Shown here: positions 22,941 to 31,968 of the stretch, one piece after another
Position numbering within the stretch: the first letter of the stretch is position 1
How the letters are laid out: each line of letters opens with the position of its first letter
Assembly: GCA_945948185.1 (NCBI GenBank)
Contig: CAMFAL010000014.1
Location: forward strand, 1 to 32,487
Source of the DNA: an uncultured Clostridia bacterium
GTDB lineage: Bacteria; Bacillota; Clostridia; Oscillospirales; Oscillospiraceae
Direction of reading: 5' to 3'
Length of the DNA: 32,487 nt
Made by a program: the position numbers and the translations under genes
The notes under the pieces: model-generated
The model's database searches: none
What the model saw: the letters and a program-made list of their open reading frames with translations, nothing else
What the model was told of the DNA's origin: nothing

Positions 22941-24359
22941 TCAATTCTCATCTCGGATGATCTCCGCCGCCGGCTCATCCAGCTGCCAGGGGTCATCCAT
23001 CAGATTGTGGAGATACCGCAGGGCGGAGGCAAAGTAGAAGCCGTCCACGATGCGCTCGTCGGTGACGAAGTTGCAGTCGATGTACTTCCGCAGCACCGGG
23101 CTGCCGTCCCGTTTCATCTCCCACACCCGGCGCTTCTTGCCAAAGGAGCAGAATACCGGCACATTGCCAAAATCGTACAGGTGGTGGTAGATGGGCGGGA
23201 TACCCAGGGACGCCATGGAGGTAATGTACAGGGACCCGTGGAAGGGGGACAGTTTCGTCAGGAACCGGGGCAGCAGGCCGAAGTAATCCATCGCCTGCAG
23301 CAGAAACACGAAGAACTTCAGCAACAAACCGGGGATCAGGTTGAAGGCCCCTGCCAGCTTATCGAAGCCAGTGTCCGCCGGAGCGTCCTTCACCTCCCGC
23401 ACCTTTTCGTTGAAGCGCTCGTAGATCATCTCCGGGGTGTCGGCAGGATCGAAGGTGACCTTGATGACCGTGTCGGGCGAGTCCGTGGACATCTCCTTTT
23501 TGATGGTCATATTGACCTCGATCTCCCGGTCCCGGGTGAAGATCTTCTGGCCCGCGATAAAGCGGTTCAGACCCGGATACCGGGCACAGGTGCGGACGTA
23601 AGCCGCCAGCAGCACATGGAGAATGCCGAAATACTTCATACCGGACTTCCGCTTCTCCACGATATACCGCTCCACCGCCGAGATCTCGATGTGGTCCTCA
23701 ATAAAATTCTGAGAGGTGTTGCGGGTCTTCATCAGGTAGGGGGACACGGCAAAAATGGGAGATAGGCCCCGCAGGCGGCGGCCGTCATTCCTGTCGCCGA
23801 AGCGCTTCAGATAGGTTCCCTCCTCCACTGGCTTCTTCCGCATTGCCAGAGACAGGCACAGCAGTGCCGCCATGCAGCACAGTACGCTGAGCTCCGGCAG
23901 CCAGTCATGGAGAGGCCAGCCAACCTTCTGCGTGTCCTCCGCAAAAATGTGGTACAGCATGGGCAGGCCGAACAGGGGCCACAGCAGCTTCTGGGTCGCA
24001 ATATAGCCGGTCACCGTGGCTGTGAACAGAAAGGCCACCAGGGCATAGAGGCACAGGCACAGGATGGTGTGGATTATAGACGGAAAGTTCAATGCCTTTA
24101 CAGCAAAGAACACACATCCTAACCATACCGGAACAGCGGTGCGGTACAGTCGGTCCCGGCCATCCCGAAAGAGGATGACCAAAAAGCTCACGTTGGCCAG
24201 CAGGGGCAGCACGATCTGGAACCAGAACAGTCCCCTGGCGATCCCGTTCTCTCCCCCGGCCCAAATCAGGCGCAGCACGGCAGAGGCCGCCATAAACAGC
24301 GCCGCCAGAACCGTTAGGACGCCGATCTTCGGTACCCAATACACAGTTTCCTTTTTCAT
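22941..24359 (-). CDS. Membrane protein with C-terminal 2-oxoacid dehydrogenase E2/CAT-like domain
   Basis: A 472-residue protein with two parts. The first ~165 residues hold about five to six hydrophobic helices. The C-terminal part (about 215-465) resembles the catalytic domain of 2-oxoacid dehydrogenase E2 and chloramphenicol acetyltransferase: HVLLAAYVRTCARYPGLN matches the E2 helix, and the end reads DERIVDG-FYFASALRYL. E2 enzymes have HxxxDG at this place; here the His is Glu (residue 435). There is no lipoyl domain and no dehydrogenase gene nearby. An acyl-transfer or lipid-modifying role is possible but unproven, and loss of the His argues against standard chemistry. ATG 24359 has GGGAG upstream; a TTG five codons earlier has no ribosome site. 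Confidence 0.8.
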   Translation of the reverse strand: MKKETVYWVPKIGVLTVLAALFMAASAVLRLIWAGGENGIARGLFWFQIVLPLLANVSFLVILFRDGRDRLYRTAVPVWLGCVFFAVKALNFPSIIHTILCLCLYALVAFLFTATVTGYIATQKLLWPLFGLPMLYHIFAEDTQKVGWPLHDWLPELSVLCCMAALLCLSLAMRKKPVEEGTYLKRFGDRNDGRRLRGLSPIFAVSPYLMKTRNTSQNFIEDHIEISAVERYIVEKRKSGMKYFGILHVLLAAYVRTCARYPGLNRFIAGQKIFTRDREIEVNMTIKKEMSTDSPDTVIKVTFDPADTPEMIYERFNEKVREVKDAPADTGFDKLAGAFNLIPGLLLKFFVFLLQAMDYFGLLPRFLTKLSPFHGSLYITSMASLGIPPIYHHLYDFGNVPVFCSFGKKRRVWEMKRDGSPVLRKYIDCNFVTDERIVDGFYFASALRYLHNLMDDPWQLDEPAAEIIRDEN

Positions 24360-24384
24360 AGTTTTCTCTCCCAAAACACCAGAT

Positions 24385-24422
24385 AAAAAACGGCGCGCCC
24401 AATGAGGGATGCGCCGTTTTTT
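24385..24422. terminator. Terminator after the phosphoribosyltransferase gene
   Basis: A 12-bp stem AAAAAACGGCGC/GCGCCGTTTTTT with a 14-base loop. On the minus strand it ends the upstream phosphoribosyltransferase transcript and separates it from the E2-like gene. Confidence 0.85.
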
Positions 24423-24438
24423 CAGCTGTTATGTATCA

Positions 24439-24999
24439 TTACTTTACAGTTCCGTCCGCATTAAACAGTGGCAACGGGGCCAGGAACTTGATGTCATCCC
24501 GCTTCTGGGCGTCGCCCTCCGCAAGGACTGCCACCTTGCCGGTAACAATGCCGCCAGCCTGCTTCACCAGGGCCTCCATGGCAAGCAAAGAGCCGCCGGT
24601 GGAAATCACGTCATCCATGATGAGGATGCGCTTGCCGCGGATCAGGTCTGCGTCGTCCCGGCCCAGATACAGCTTCTGGACACCGGCAGTGGTGATGGAC
24701 TGGTCCTCCACATGGATGGGGTCAGGCATGTAGGCCTTGGGTCCCTTCCGGGCGATAAAATACTTCTTGGCGCCGGACTGGCGGGCCATCTCATGAATCA
24801 GGGGAATGCTCTTGGCCTCAGCTGTGAAGAGATAGTCATAGCTGTCCGCCGGAACCAGCTTCAGAAGCTCTCGGGCACAGGCAACCGTCAATTCCGCGTC
24901 ACCAAAGCAAATAAACGCGCCGATATACAGGTCGTCCGTAACCTTACAGATGGGAAGTTCCCGTTCCAGACCGGCAATATTCATCGAATAGGTATGCAT
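24439..24999 (-). CDS. Phosphoribosyltransferase family protein (adenine phosphoribosyltransferase-like)
   Basis: A 186-residue type I phosphoribosyltransferase of the COG0503 kind. The PRPP-binding loop reads ILIMDDVISTGGSL, and LFTAEAKSIPLIHEMAR is the typical upstream strand-helix. The family transfers ribose-5-phosphate between PRPP and a purine base (salvage) or serves as a regulatory PRPP sensor. The protein does not look like a standard apt N terminus, so the substrate is left open. ATG 24999 has GGGAGG 8 bases upstream; the 13 open codons before it contain the ribosome site. It has a strong promoter and its own terminator. Confidence 0.85.
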   Translation of the reverse strand: MHTYSMNIAGLERELPICKVTDDLYIGAFICFGDAELTVACARELLKLVPADSYDYLFTAEAKSIPLIHEMARQSGAKKYFIARKGPKAYMPDPIHVEDQSITTAGVQKLYLGRDDADLIRGKRILIMDDVISTGGSLLAMEALVKQAGGIVTGKVAVLAEGDAQKRDDIKFLAPLPLFNADGTVK

Positions 25000-25052
25000 A
25001 TAATGCGCCTCCCTTAAATATAACCCCACCAGGGACATACGATTTCAAAAAT

Positions 25053-25080
25053 ATTATACCGATTCTGGCGGCAAAGTCAA
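25053..25080 (-). promoter_or_regulatory. Promoter of the phosphoribosyltransferase gene
   Basis: On the minus strand TTGACT (25075-25080), a 16-bp spacer and consensus TATAAT (25053-25058). Confidence 0.75.
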
Positions 25081-25118
25081 TCATCCCCGCTTCACTTCAT
25101 CTATTTTTGACGCCCGTC

Positions 25119-25136
25119 GAAAAGGTCAACCTTTTC
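25119..25136. promoter_or_regulatory. 18-bp perfect palindrome upstream of gdhA
   Basis: GAAAAGGT-CA-ACCTTTTC. It lies between the divergent phosphoribosyltransferase and gdhA promoters, about 70 bp upstream of the likely gdhA -35 and 40 bp upstream of the divergent -35. It is a candidate binding site for a dimeric regulator of either gene. Confidence 0.45.
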
Positions 25137-25203
25137 CGTCGAACTGCACAAAAAGGCCTGTTCTTTTTCGGAGGCTGATATATGGACGTTTTTCTGTTTT
25201 CTG

Positions 25204-25232
25204 TTGTTTCCTAGACGGACAAATGTTACAAT
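25204..25232 (+). promoter_or_regulatory. Possible gdhA promoter
   Basis: TACAAT (25227-25232) with TTGTTT (25204-25209) 17 bp upstream. The weak -35 fits an activated promoter. The leader is about 60 nt. Confidence 0.45.
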
Positions 25233-25297
25233 CAAACCAGGAGAACCCACTACCGAACCCGGACCGTCTGACAACTTCATAACAAGGAGGATGGATG

Positions 25298-26647
25298 ATG
25301 AACGCGTACCTTGCAAGTGTGATCGAAAACGTCAAAGCGCGCAGCGCCCACGAACCCGAATTCGTTCAGACCGTTGAAGAGGTGTTTTCTTCCCTGGAAC
25401 CCGTCATTGCACAGCATCCCGAATATGAACAAGCAGACCTTCTCAGCCGCATGGTGGAACCGGAACGGACCTTCATTTTCCGCGTCTGCTGGATGGCGGA
25501 CGACGGCTCCTGGCACACCAACACCGGCTACCGCTGCCAGTTCAACGGCGCCATCGGCCCTTATAAGGGCGGTCTGCGCTTCCACCGGAGTGTGGACCTG
25601 GGCACCATGAAATTTTTGGCCTTTGAGCAGACCTTCAAAAATGCCCTCACCGGCCTTCCCATCGGCGGCGGCAAAGGTGGCAGCGACTTCGACCCCACCG
25701 GCAAATCCGACGCGGAAATCATGCGCTTTTGTCAGAGCTTTATGCGGTCCCTGTACCGCTACATCGGCCCTGATGTGGACGTGCCTGCCGGTGATATGGG
25801 CGTAGGTATGCGGGAAGTCAGCTACCTCTTCGGTGAATACCGTCACCTGAAAGGCGTGTGGGAAAACGGCGTTATCACCGGCAAGGACTTCGCCTCCGGC
25901 GGCTCCCGTATCCGGCCCGAAGCCACGGGCTACGGCGCCGTCTACTATCTGCAAAACGTCCTGCACCACGCAGGAGAGGAAATTGCCGGCAAGCGCATTG
26001 CCTGCGCGGGTTTCGGCAACGTCACCTGGGGCATCTGCAAGAAGGCAGCCCAGTTGGGAGCCAAGGTCGTGACCCTCTCCGGCCCCGACGGCTATATCTA
26101 CGACCCTGACGGCGTAGTAACAGAAGAGAAAATCAAATACCTGCTGGAGATGCGCGCCAGCGGCCGTGACCGGGTCCAGGACTACGCGGACAAGTTCGGC
26201 GTGGACTTCTTCCCCGGCCAGAAGCCCTGGGCGGTGCCGGTGGACATCTGCATGCCCTCCGCCATGCAGAACGACGTCCACATGGAGCAGGCCAGGCAGA
26301 TCGCGGCCAGCGGCGCCAGATATTATATCGAAGTCGCCAATATGCCCACCACCAATGAAGCCTTGAAGTTCCTCATGGCCCAGCCTCACATTACCGTGGC
26401 CCCCAGCAAGGCGGTCAACGCCGGCGGCGTGGCCACCTCCGCCCTGGAGATGGCCCAGAACAGCGAGCGGCTGGTTTGGACAGCCGAGGAGGTGGACGCC
26501 CAGCTGCACCGCATCATGAACACCATCTACCAGCAGAGCGTGGAGGCGGCAGAGCGGTATGGCCTGGGCTACGACCTGGTGGCCGGAGCCAATATCGCGG
26601 GCTTCCAGCGGGTGGCAGACGCCATGATGGCCCAGGGCATCTTCTGA
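25298..26647 (+). CDS. gdhA: NADP-type glutamate dehydrogenase
   Basis: The hexameric enzyme interconverting 2-oxoglutarate plus ammonia and glutamate (449 residues, the length of the small bacterial form). GAIGPYKGGLRFH and IGGGKGGSDFDP carry the substrate-binding and catalytic lysines; DVPAGDMGVG and the Rossmann segment CAGFGNVTWG follow. The sequence is close to clostridial and enterobacterial biosynthetic GdhA. Two ATGs are adjacent: 25298 lies 7 bases after AGGAGG and is preferred, 25295 only 4. It is monocistronic. Confidence 0.96.
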   Translation: MNAYLASVIENVKARSAHEPEFVQTVEEVFSSLEPVIAQHPEYEQADLLSRMVEPERTFIFRVCWMADDGSWHTNTGYRCQFNGAIGPYKGGLRFHRSVDLGTMKFLAFEQTFKNALTGLPIGGGKGGSDFDPTGKSDAEIMRFCQSFMRSLYRYIGPDVDVPAGDMGVGMREVSYLFGEYRHLKGVWENGVITGKDFASGGSRIRPEATGYGAVYYLQNVLHHAGEEIAGKRIACAGFGNVTWGICKKAAQLGAKVVTLSGPDGYIYDPDGVVTEEKIKYLLEMRASGRDRVQDYADKFGVDFFPGQKPWAVPVDICMPSAMQNDVHMEQARQIAASGARYYIEVANMPTTNEALKFLMAQPHITVAPSKAVNAGGVATSALEMAQNSERLVWTAEEVDAQLHRIMNTIYQQSVEAAERYGLGYDLVAGANIAGFQRVADAMMAQGIF

Positions 26648-26666
26648 TCTTTCAGCCCATATATCC

Positions 26667-26702
26667 AACCGCCGGACGGGAAACATCCCGTCCGGCGGTT
26701 TC
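26667..26702 (+). terminator. Terminator of gdhA
   Basis: A 14-bp stem AACCGCCGGACGGG/CCCGTCCGGCGGTT with a 6-base loop, then TCT, 20 bases after the stop. Confidence 0.85.
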
Positions 26703-26747
26703 TGTCTGCCTCTCTGTATCTGGCTTATGCTTTACAACAGAAAAGCA

Positions 26748-26770
26748 GCGGCGGGATAACCTCCCGCCGC
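26748..26770 (-). terminator. Terminator of the phosphopantetheinyl transferase gene
   Basis: GCGGCGGGA/TCCCGCCGC with a 5-base loop. On the minus strand it is followed by TGCTTTTCTG, just past the stop codon. Confidence 0.65.
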
Positions 26771-26779
26771 GTCATATAC

Positions 26780-27370
26780 TCACAGCAGTTCCTCCATGGA
26801 GCAAATGCGCACGGTTTCCGGCAGCGTCCCACCCCGGCTGGCCGCGCAGGCAGCATAGCCCGGGAAGATCTCCAGCTCCCGGCAGAGCTCTCCCGGCTCC
26901 ATGGGCGGCTCCTGCCGCAGCATGGCGCCGATACCCCTGCCGCTGCATTTGGTTCTGGCCTCCCGCCGGACCCAGGCGGCAAAAAAATCCTCATCCGTGC
27001 TTGCCCCCACCTGTGCCATCAGTCTGGGAGCGACAGGGCGAATACGCTCGATGTCCACACCGATGGGCTTGTCCGAAAGTCCCGCCAACACAGCGCCCTC
27101 CGTGTGGCTCAGATTGAAATGCACCTGCGGATAATCCGAAAAAAAAGGCTTGCCCCGGTCCGTCAGGGCCACAGGCGGCAGCTCCGTCCAGCCAAAGGAC
27201 TCCCGCAGGGCCAGCCGCAGCAGCAGCCAGGCGCACAGGGGTTCCCGCCGCTTCTCCGCAGGAAGGCGCACCAGCCGCTCCCGGCGCTCAGGCGGCAGCA
27301 GGGACAGCAGCTCGACTTCCCCTTCTGCCAGCGGCCGGTTTAAACGGGCAGCCCACAGGTTAACAGTCAT
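26780..27370 (-). CDS. 4'-phosphopantetheinyl transferase superfamily protein (Sfp-like)
   Basis: Moves the phosphopantetheine arm of CoA onto a carrier-protein serine, forming holo-ACP or holo-PCP. The 196-residue length and motifs fit the Sfp-type fold: NLSHTEG, IGVDIERIRP (magnesium-binding Asp and Glu) and FAAWVRREARTKCSGRG, the family's W-x-x-x-E-A-x-x-K block. No NRPS or PKS genes are near, so it may be the general-purpose enzyme or a paralogue of AcpS. GGGGAG lies about 6 bases before the ATG. Confidence 0.85.
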   Translation of the reverse strand: MTVNLWAARLNRPLAEGEVELLSLLPPERRERLVRLPAEKRREPLCAWLLLRLALRESFGWTELPPVALTDRGKPFFSDYPQVHFNLSHTEGAVLAGLSDKPIGVDIERIRPVAPRLMAQVGASTDEDFFAAWVRREARTKCSGRGIGAMLRQEPPMEPGELCRELEIFPGYAACAASRGGTLPETVRICSMEELL

Positions 27371-27720
27371 TTTGCTCCCCCCTCTCGTAAAATTTTATTT
27401 TATGAGATGTTTCTGATCCTGTAAATGAATAGTCCTGACAAATTTTTTTCAAAATTTTTGTGAAAAAAAAGAGGATTTTTAAAACTCGCGGGGTATAACT
27501 AAATGTCGTTCACGCAGAAGGACCCATTTGAGGCCCTTTTCAGAACGTTGGAAACGTTCCGAAAATCGATGATCTGAATGACGCAGGACACCCTCCCTGG
27601 GTTTCCCGCACACATCCTTTCTTCCCGTCGCACGAGATTTCCTGATTTATCGGCAGGCTTGTTTTTCTTGTATGGGAAACGGGAATTTTGGCTAAACTGA
27701 CCGAAAGGAGGCCTGCTTCC
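27371..27720. other. 350-base intergenic region between the PPTase and dnaG
   Basis: No gene is supported here. The left part is AT-rich (27400-27500) with runs of T and A. A perfect inverted repeat GAACGTT-GGA-AACGTTC lies at 27543-27559. TAAACT near 27692 could be a dnaG -10 but no -35 has good spacing. The dnaG ribosome site AGGAGG is at 27706-27711. The antisense reading frame here is an extension of the antisense frame through dnaG. Confidence 0.5.
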
Positions 27721-29508
27721 ATGGCGTTCCCCCAACAATTTCTGGACGAGCTGATGGCTCGCAGCGATATCGTGGACGTGGTGGGCAGCTTTGTTCCTCT
27801 GATCAGTAAGGGCGGAAGCTACTGGGGATGCTGTCCTTTCCATAGTGAAAAGACCCCCTCCTTTCACGTCCTGCCGGACAAACAGATTTATTATTGCTTC
27901 GGCTGCAAAAAGGGCGGCGGCGTGGTCAACTTCATTATGGAAGAGGAGAACCTCACTTATCCGGACGCCATCCGCTTTCTGGCCAAGCGCGCCGGGATGG
28001 AGGTCCCCGAGGAAGAAGGGGACCGGGAGGCCAGCCGCCGGCGGCAGCGTCTGTTGGACCTGAACCGAGATGCCGCCCGATTTTACTACCAGCTGCTCCA
28101 GCAGCCGGAGGGGCGGGCAGTCCAGGCGTATCTGGACAAACGCCAGATCAAAAAGTCCACTGCCGTTAAGTTCGGCATGGGTGCCTCCCTTGATTCCTGG
28201 GACACACTGCTGAACGCCATGACCAAAAAAGGCTATACCAAGTCGGAGCTGCTGGCGGCGGGTCTGATCGTCCAGAACAAGAACAGCGGCTTTTACGACA
28301 AGTTCCGCAACCGCCTCATGCTCCCGGTCATCGATACCCGGGGCGATGTGGTGGCCTTTGGCAGCCGGGTACTGGACAAATCCGAGCCCAAGTATATGAA
28401 CTCCTCGGAGACACCGGTGTACTCCAAGCGACGGGTGCTGTACGGCCTGAACCTGGCCAAGAAAACCAAGCGGCCCAATATCATTCTCTGTGAGGGCAAC
28501 CTGGACATCGTGACGCTGCACCAAGCGGGGTTCGACAACGCGGTGGCATCCATGGGCACCGCTCTGACGGTAGAGCAGACCCGGCTCTTGAGCCGCTTCA
28601 CCAAGGAACTGGTGCTGTGCTACGACAACGACAACGCCGGCAGGATCGCCACGGAGCGGGCGTTGCAGATTTTGAACAACTCCGAATTCTCCGTGAAGGT
28701 CCTGCAGCTGCCCCGGCGGCTGGTGGACGGAGAATACGTCAAGCAGGACGCTGATGACTTCATCAAATTTCAGGGCCCCGACGCCTTTGAGCGCCTGCTG
28801 ACCGGCAGCGAAAACGGCATTGAGTTCCGAATGGCTCAAGTGGCCGGGAAATATGACCTGAACAGCGATGAGGCCCGAGTGGCCTACTGCGAGGAGATCA
28901 GCAATTTGCTGTCCTCGCTGCCAAACGCGGTGGAACGGGAGATCTATTCCGCCCGTGCGGCGGAGCTGGCCAAAATCACACCGGAGGCCATGAAGCTGGA
29001 GGTCCAGCGGGCTTTCAAGCGGCGAATGGCCCGGGAAAAACGGGCCGAGCTGCGGAAGGATCTGAACCCGGCTGCTCAATTGCAGCCCAAGGAGCGGTCC
29101 CTGCGTTATGAAAACCTGCGCTCCGCCCGGGCGGAAGAGGGCGTCCTGCGGCTCCTGATGATGGACGACAGTCTGTTCCCGGATGAAGAGCCGCCCCTGA
29201 AAGAGGAGGATTTCTCCTCTCCCCTGCTGGGCCGGGCTTTCACCCTGCTTTGGGCAGCCCATCGGGAAGGGCGTCCCATGTCGCCAGGGCTCCTGTCCGA
29301 TGCTCTGGACGCTGAGGAAGCCAGTCACATCGCCGCTATTTGTCAGCAGCCCGAGTCATCTCAGAACGCGCAGCGGGCCCTGGCGGATTACATACACATC
29401 GTAAAAACCGAAGCGGATAAACGTGCCGGCAAGGGGATGGACCCCCTGCTGGCTGCCACAGAAAAATACAAAGACAAGAAGGGTACTGGAGGAAAGCAGT
29501 ATGGCTAA
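27721..29508 (+). CDS. dnaG: DNA primase
   Basis: The RNA primer synthase for replication (595 residues). The N-terminal CHC2 zinc finger has Cys38, His41, Cys59 and Cys62. The TOPRIM core reads [15 protein letters not shown] then LCYDNDNAG (catalytic Glu and metal-binding Asp residues). The C-terminal helicase-interaction part is present. ATG 27721 has AGGAGG 9 bases upstream; an upstream TTG frame lacks a ribosome site. The stop overlaps the rpoD start (ATGGCTAA) by 8 bp. This is the macromolecular synthesis operon without rpsU. Confidence 0.97.
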   Translation: MAFPQQFLDELMARSDIVDVVGSFVPLISKGGSYWGCCPFHSEKTPSFHVLPDKQIYYCFGCKKGGGVVNFIMEEENLTYPDAIRFLAKRAGMEVPEEEGDREASRRRQRLLDLNRDAARFYYQLLQQPEGRAVQAYLDKRQIKKSTAVKFGMGASLDSWDTLLNAMTKKGYTKSELLAAGLIVQNKNSGFYDKFRNRLMLPVIDTRGDVVAFGSRVLDKSEPKYMNSSETPVYSKRRVLYGLNLAKKTKRPNIILCEGNLDIVTLHQAGFDNAVASMGTALTVEQTRLLSRFTKELVLCYDNDNAGRIATERALQILNNSEFSVKVLQLPRRLVDGEYVKQDADDFIKFQGPDAFERLLTGSENGIEFRMAQVAGKYDLNSDEARVAYCEEISNLLSSLPNAVEREIYSARAAELAKITPEAMKLEVQRAFKRRMAREKRAELRKDLNPAAQLQPKERSLRYENLRSARAEEGVLRLLMMDDSLFPDEEPPLKEEDFSSPLLGRAFTLLWAAHREGRPMSPGLLSDALDAEEASHIAAICQQPESSQNAQRALADYIHIVKTEADKRAGKGMDPLLAATEKYKDKKGTGGKQYG

Positions 29509-30937
29509 GAAGAATGATTTGGAATTGCAGGCAGACGCCCTGCTGGCCGCCGCAGAGGCGAAGGAAAAGGAGGCATCTGCCAAGTCCTCCAGGAAGTCCG
29601 GCAAGAAAGCCGCCGCGGCGGAGCCGGAGGTCCCTCACATCATGACCGACGAGGAGGCCAAAAAGGCCGGTATCGTCCGTCTGGATGACAAGCAGGTGGC
29701 CGCCCTGCCCGCCGCCAGCTGGCTGATCAGCCAGGAAAAGCTGCGGGAACTGCTGGCCAAGGGCAAGAAAAAGGGTAAGCTGGACTCCTCGGAGCTAATG
29801 GAGGTCGTGGATGACCTGAACCTGGAAGGCGAGCAGATGGACCAGCTGTATGACTCTCTGGAGGCGCTGAACATTGACATCAGCACCGGCGAGGATCTGC
29901 TGCTGCCGGACCTGGGCGATGCGGAGCCCGCCGCCGAGGAGATCGCCGACGTGGAGGAAGAGGAGCTGGTGGACCCCAACTCCCTGGTGAACAACTTCTC
30001 CATCGACGATCCCGTCCGCATGTATCTGAAGGAGATCGGCAAGGTCCCTCTGCTGTCCCCCGATGAGGAGATCGTCCTGGCCCAGGCCCTGACCGCCGGC
30101 AACATCGCCACCGAAAAGCTGGCGGACCTGGAGGCCCGCCGCGAAGCAGGAGAGCCCACCGATGACGTGACCGCCGAGCAGGAGGCCGTCTGGAGAAAGG
30201 ATCTGAAGGCCGGTGAAAAAGCCAAGCAGAAGCTGGCCGAAGCCAACCTCCGTCTGGTGGTTTCCATCGCCAAGCGCTATGTGGGCCGGGGCATGCTGTT
30301 CCTGGACCTGATCCAGGAGGGCAACCTGGGCCTGATCAAGGCCGTGGAGAAGTTCGACTACACCAAGGGCTTCAAGTTCTCCACCTACGCCACCTGGTGG
30401 ATCCGTCAGGCCATTACCCGGGCCATCGCCGATCAGGCCCGCACCATTCGTATTCCCGTTCACATGGTGGAGACTATCAACAAGGTCATTCGGGTCAGCC
30501 GCCAGCTGCTGCAGGAGTTGGGCCACGACCCCTCCCCCAACGAGATCGCCGCTGAGATGAACATGCCCGTGGAGAAGGTCCGTGAAATTTTGAAGATTGC
30601 TCAGGAACCCGTTTCTCTGGAAACCCCCATCGGCGAGGAAGAGGATTCCCACCTGGGCGATTTCATTCCCGACGAGGGTGCCAGCGAGCCCAGCGAGGCC
30701 GCCAGCTTCACCCTGCTGAAGGAGCAGCTGATGGATGTGCTGTCCACCTTGACCCCCCGTGAGGAGAAGGTGCTGAAGCTGCGCTTCGGCATCGAGGACG
30801 GCCGCACCCGCACCCTGGAGGAAGTGGGTAAGGAGTTCAACGTCACGCGGGAACGCATCCGCCAGATCGAGGCCAAGGCCCTGAGGAAGCTGCGCCATCC
30901 CAGCCGGAGCAAAAAGCTGAAGGACTTCCTGAATTGA
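29501..30937 (+). CDS. rpoD: RNA polymerase primary sigma factor (SigA/RpoD)
   Basis: The housekeeping sigma factor, 478 residues. A Lys/Ala-rich N-terminal tail and a region 1.1-like acidic part (about 45-150) precede region 1.2 ([12 protein letters not shown]), regions 2.1-2.4 ([34 protein letters not shown]), region 3 and region 4.2 with [20 protein letters not shown]. It reads the TTGACA/TATAAT promoters listed here. ATG 29501 has GGAGG upstream inside dnaG; the two are translationally coupled. The N-terminal part is longer than in B. subtilis SigA. Confidence 0.98.
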   Translation: MAKKNDLELQADALLAAAEAKEKEASAKSSRKSGKKAAAAEPEVPHIMTDEEAKKAGIVRLDDKQVAALPAASWLISQEKLRELLAKGKKKGKLDSSELMEVVDDLNLEGEQMDQLYDSLEALNIDISTGEDLLLPDLGDAEPAAEEIADVEEEELVDPNSLVNNFSIDDPVRMYLKEIGKVPLLSPDEEIVLAQALTAGNIATEKLADLEARREAGEPTDDVTAEQEAVWRKDLKAGEKAKQKLAEANLRLVVSIAKRYVGRGMLFLDLIQEGNLGLIKAVEKFDYTKGFKFSTYATWWIRQAITRAIADQARTIRIPVHMVETINKVIRVSRQLLQELGHDPSPNEIAAEMNMPVEKVREILKIAQEPVSLETPIGEEEDSHLGDFIPDEGASEPSEAASFTLLKEQLMDVLSTLTPREEKVLKLRFGIEDGRTRTLEEVGKEFNVTRERIRQIEAKALRKLRHPSRSKKLKDFLN

Positions 30938-31000
30938 GCGCATTTCGAGGGTAAGCGCAAATTTTTTACTCCCGGCTTTTTTGCTCACTTATAACAAAAC

Positions 31001-31045
31001 AAAGACATGGCCTGTCAGGAAATTCTCCCGACAGGCCATGTCTTT
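31001..31045. terminator. Bidirectional terminator between rpoD and the TetR gene
   Basis: A 16-bp stem starting AAAGACATGG and ending CCATGTCTTT, with a 13-base loop. A and T runs flank it on both sides. It ends rpoD transcription about 65 bases past the stop and the TetR transcript 6 bases past its stop. Confidence 0.88.
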
Positions 31046-31050
31046 TATGT

Positions 31051-31689
31051 TCAGGACTTACCCGCTTTGGCTACCCCTCCCCGGAACCGTTCCATATACA
31101 CAGAGAATCGGTCAATATGCCTGTCGATGGCTGCCAGCGCGCCGGTCTTGTCCTGTGTACTGTCATAGACACTATAAAGCAGATAGATCGGACCATAAAA
31201 TTCCAATGCCAGCTGCCAGGCTGTCTCATCAGAATCCGACATGCTTCGGAAGATATCCGCCATGTATTCCACTGGTCCGGTGGAAAGATACTGCTGGCAG
31301 AGCCGCGCCATCTCTGTGTCACGATACTGCTCCAGCGTCAGCAGTTTTCGAAAATCAGAAGAGAACGGTTCCTCTGTCCAGTGGAGAAACATCGCTTTTG
31401 TATAAACACGGATCTTCTCCATGGGAATGTCCTGATAGGCCTCTGCCATCTCCTCCGAAGTTCCCTCCGGCATCTCATATTCCTTTGCCCGCTCCATGTC
31501 CATCTCGCTCATACACGCCACGATGCTGTCGAAAATGTCCCTCTTACTCCTGTAATGCTTGTAGATCGACGGAGCCTTGATGCTGACTGCGGCCGCGACC
31601 TGCTCCACCGTAACGGCATCATATCCGTTTACCGAAAACAGCTTCAGGGCCTCCGCCAAAATTCGTTGTTTCGTATCTTCTTTTTTCAC
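31051..31689 (-). CDS. TetR/AcrR family transcriptional regulator
   Basis: A 212-residue one-component regulator. The N-terminal helix-turn-helix (about 8-50) reads KQRILAEALKLF, VEQVAAAVSIKAPSIYKHY and SKRDIF, all typical. The C-terminal ligand domain is not informative. The start is GTG (31687-31689) with GGAGG 7 bases upstream. A perfect 18-bp palindrome covers its own transcription start, so autorepression is likely. No intact target gene (transporter, oxidoreductase) is adjacent; the DNA next to it is a degraded oxidoreductase remnant. Confidence 0.9.
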   Translation of the reverse strand: MKKEDTKQRILAEALKLFSVNGYDAVTVEQVAAAVSIKAPSIYKHYRSKRDIFDSIVACMSEMDMERAKEYEMPEGTSEEMAEAYQDIPMEKIRVYTKAMFLHWTEEPFSSDFRKLLTLEQYRDTEMARLCQQYLSTGPVEYMADIFRSMSDSDETAWQLALEFYGPIYLLYSVYDSTQDKTGALAAIDRHIDRFSVYMERFRGGVAKAGKS

Positions 31690-31699
31690 AAACGCCTCC

Positions 31700-31717
31700 A
31701 GCTAATATTTATTAGCT
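31700..31717. promoter_or_regulatory. Perfect 18-bp palindrome, likely TetR operator
   Basis: AGCTAATA-TT-TATTAGCT. It lies between the -10 of the TetR gene and its ribosome site, covering the expected transcription start. Confidence 0.65.
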
Positions 31718-31719
31718 AC

Positions 31720-31748
31720 ATTATAGACTGATCATCATCCGTTTTCAA
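31720..31748 (-). promoter_or_regulatory. Promoter of the TetR gene
   Basis: On the minus strand TTGAAA (31743-31748), a 17-bp spacer and consensus TATAAT (31720-31725). Confidence 0.75.
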
Positions 31749-31968
31749 GAGGAAGCGATAACAAACACAAATCCGCTCCGGGAACCTTATGCCGTTTTGC
31801 AGATGTGCGAAGGATAACCGCCCTGTCTCAAGCATGTGTCGGGACATCCGGGGCCGGCGGTCCGGACGAGTTTCTTAGATGTGTTCCCTTCTCTGCCCTC
31901 CGATCGCTTCAGGATCAGCTCATAAATCATCAGCAGATACCGCAGGAAATATTCGCGGTGAAAATACA
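31749..31968. other. 220 bases without a supported gene
   Basis: The only frame of note (minus, 31787-31993) starts at a GTG inside the repeat below, without a ribosome site, and its residues do not resemble a known family. The sequence may be a decayed gene or part of a dispersed element. Confidence 0.4.

Noticed and set aside
25081-25290. Possible riboswitch in the gdhA leader
   Set aside because: The strong dyad lies upstream of the likely promoter and so is not in the RNA; the remaining ~60-nt leader is too short for a known glutamine or amino-acid aptamer.
25277-26686. 469-codon minus-strand open frame
   Set aside because: It is antisense to gdhA, whose active-site motifs are intact, and it has no ribosome site.
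27499-29328. 609-codon minus-strand open frame
   Set aside because: It is antisense to dnaG. The primase zinc finger and TOPRIM motifs are on the plus strand; the antisense product has no family features.
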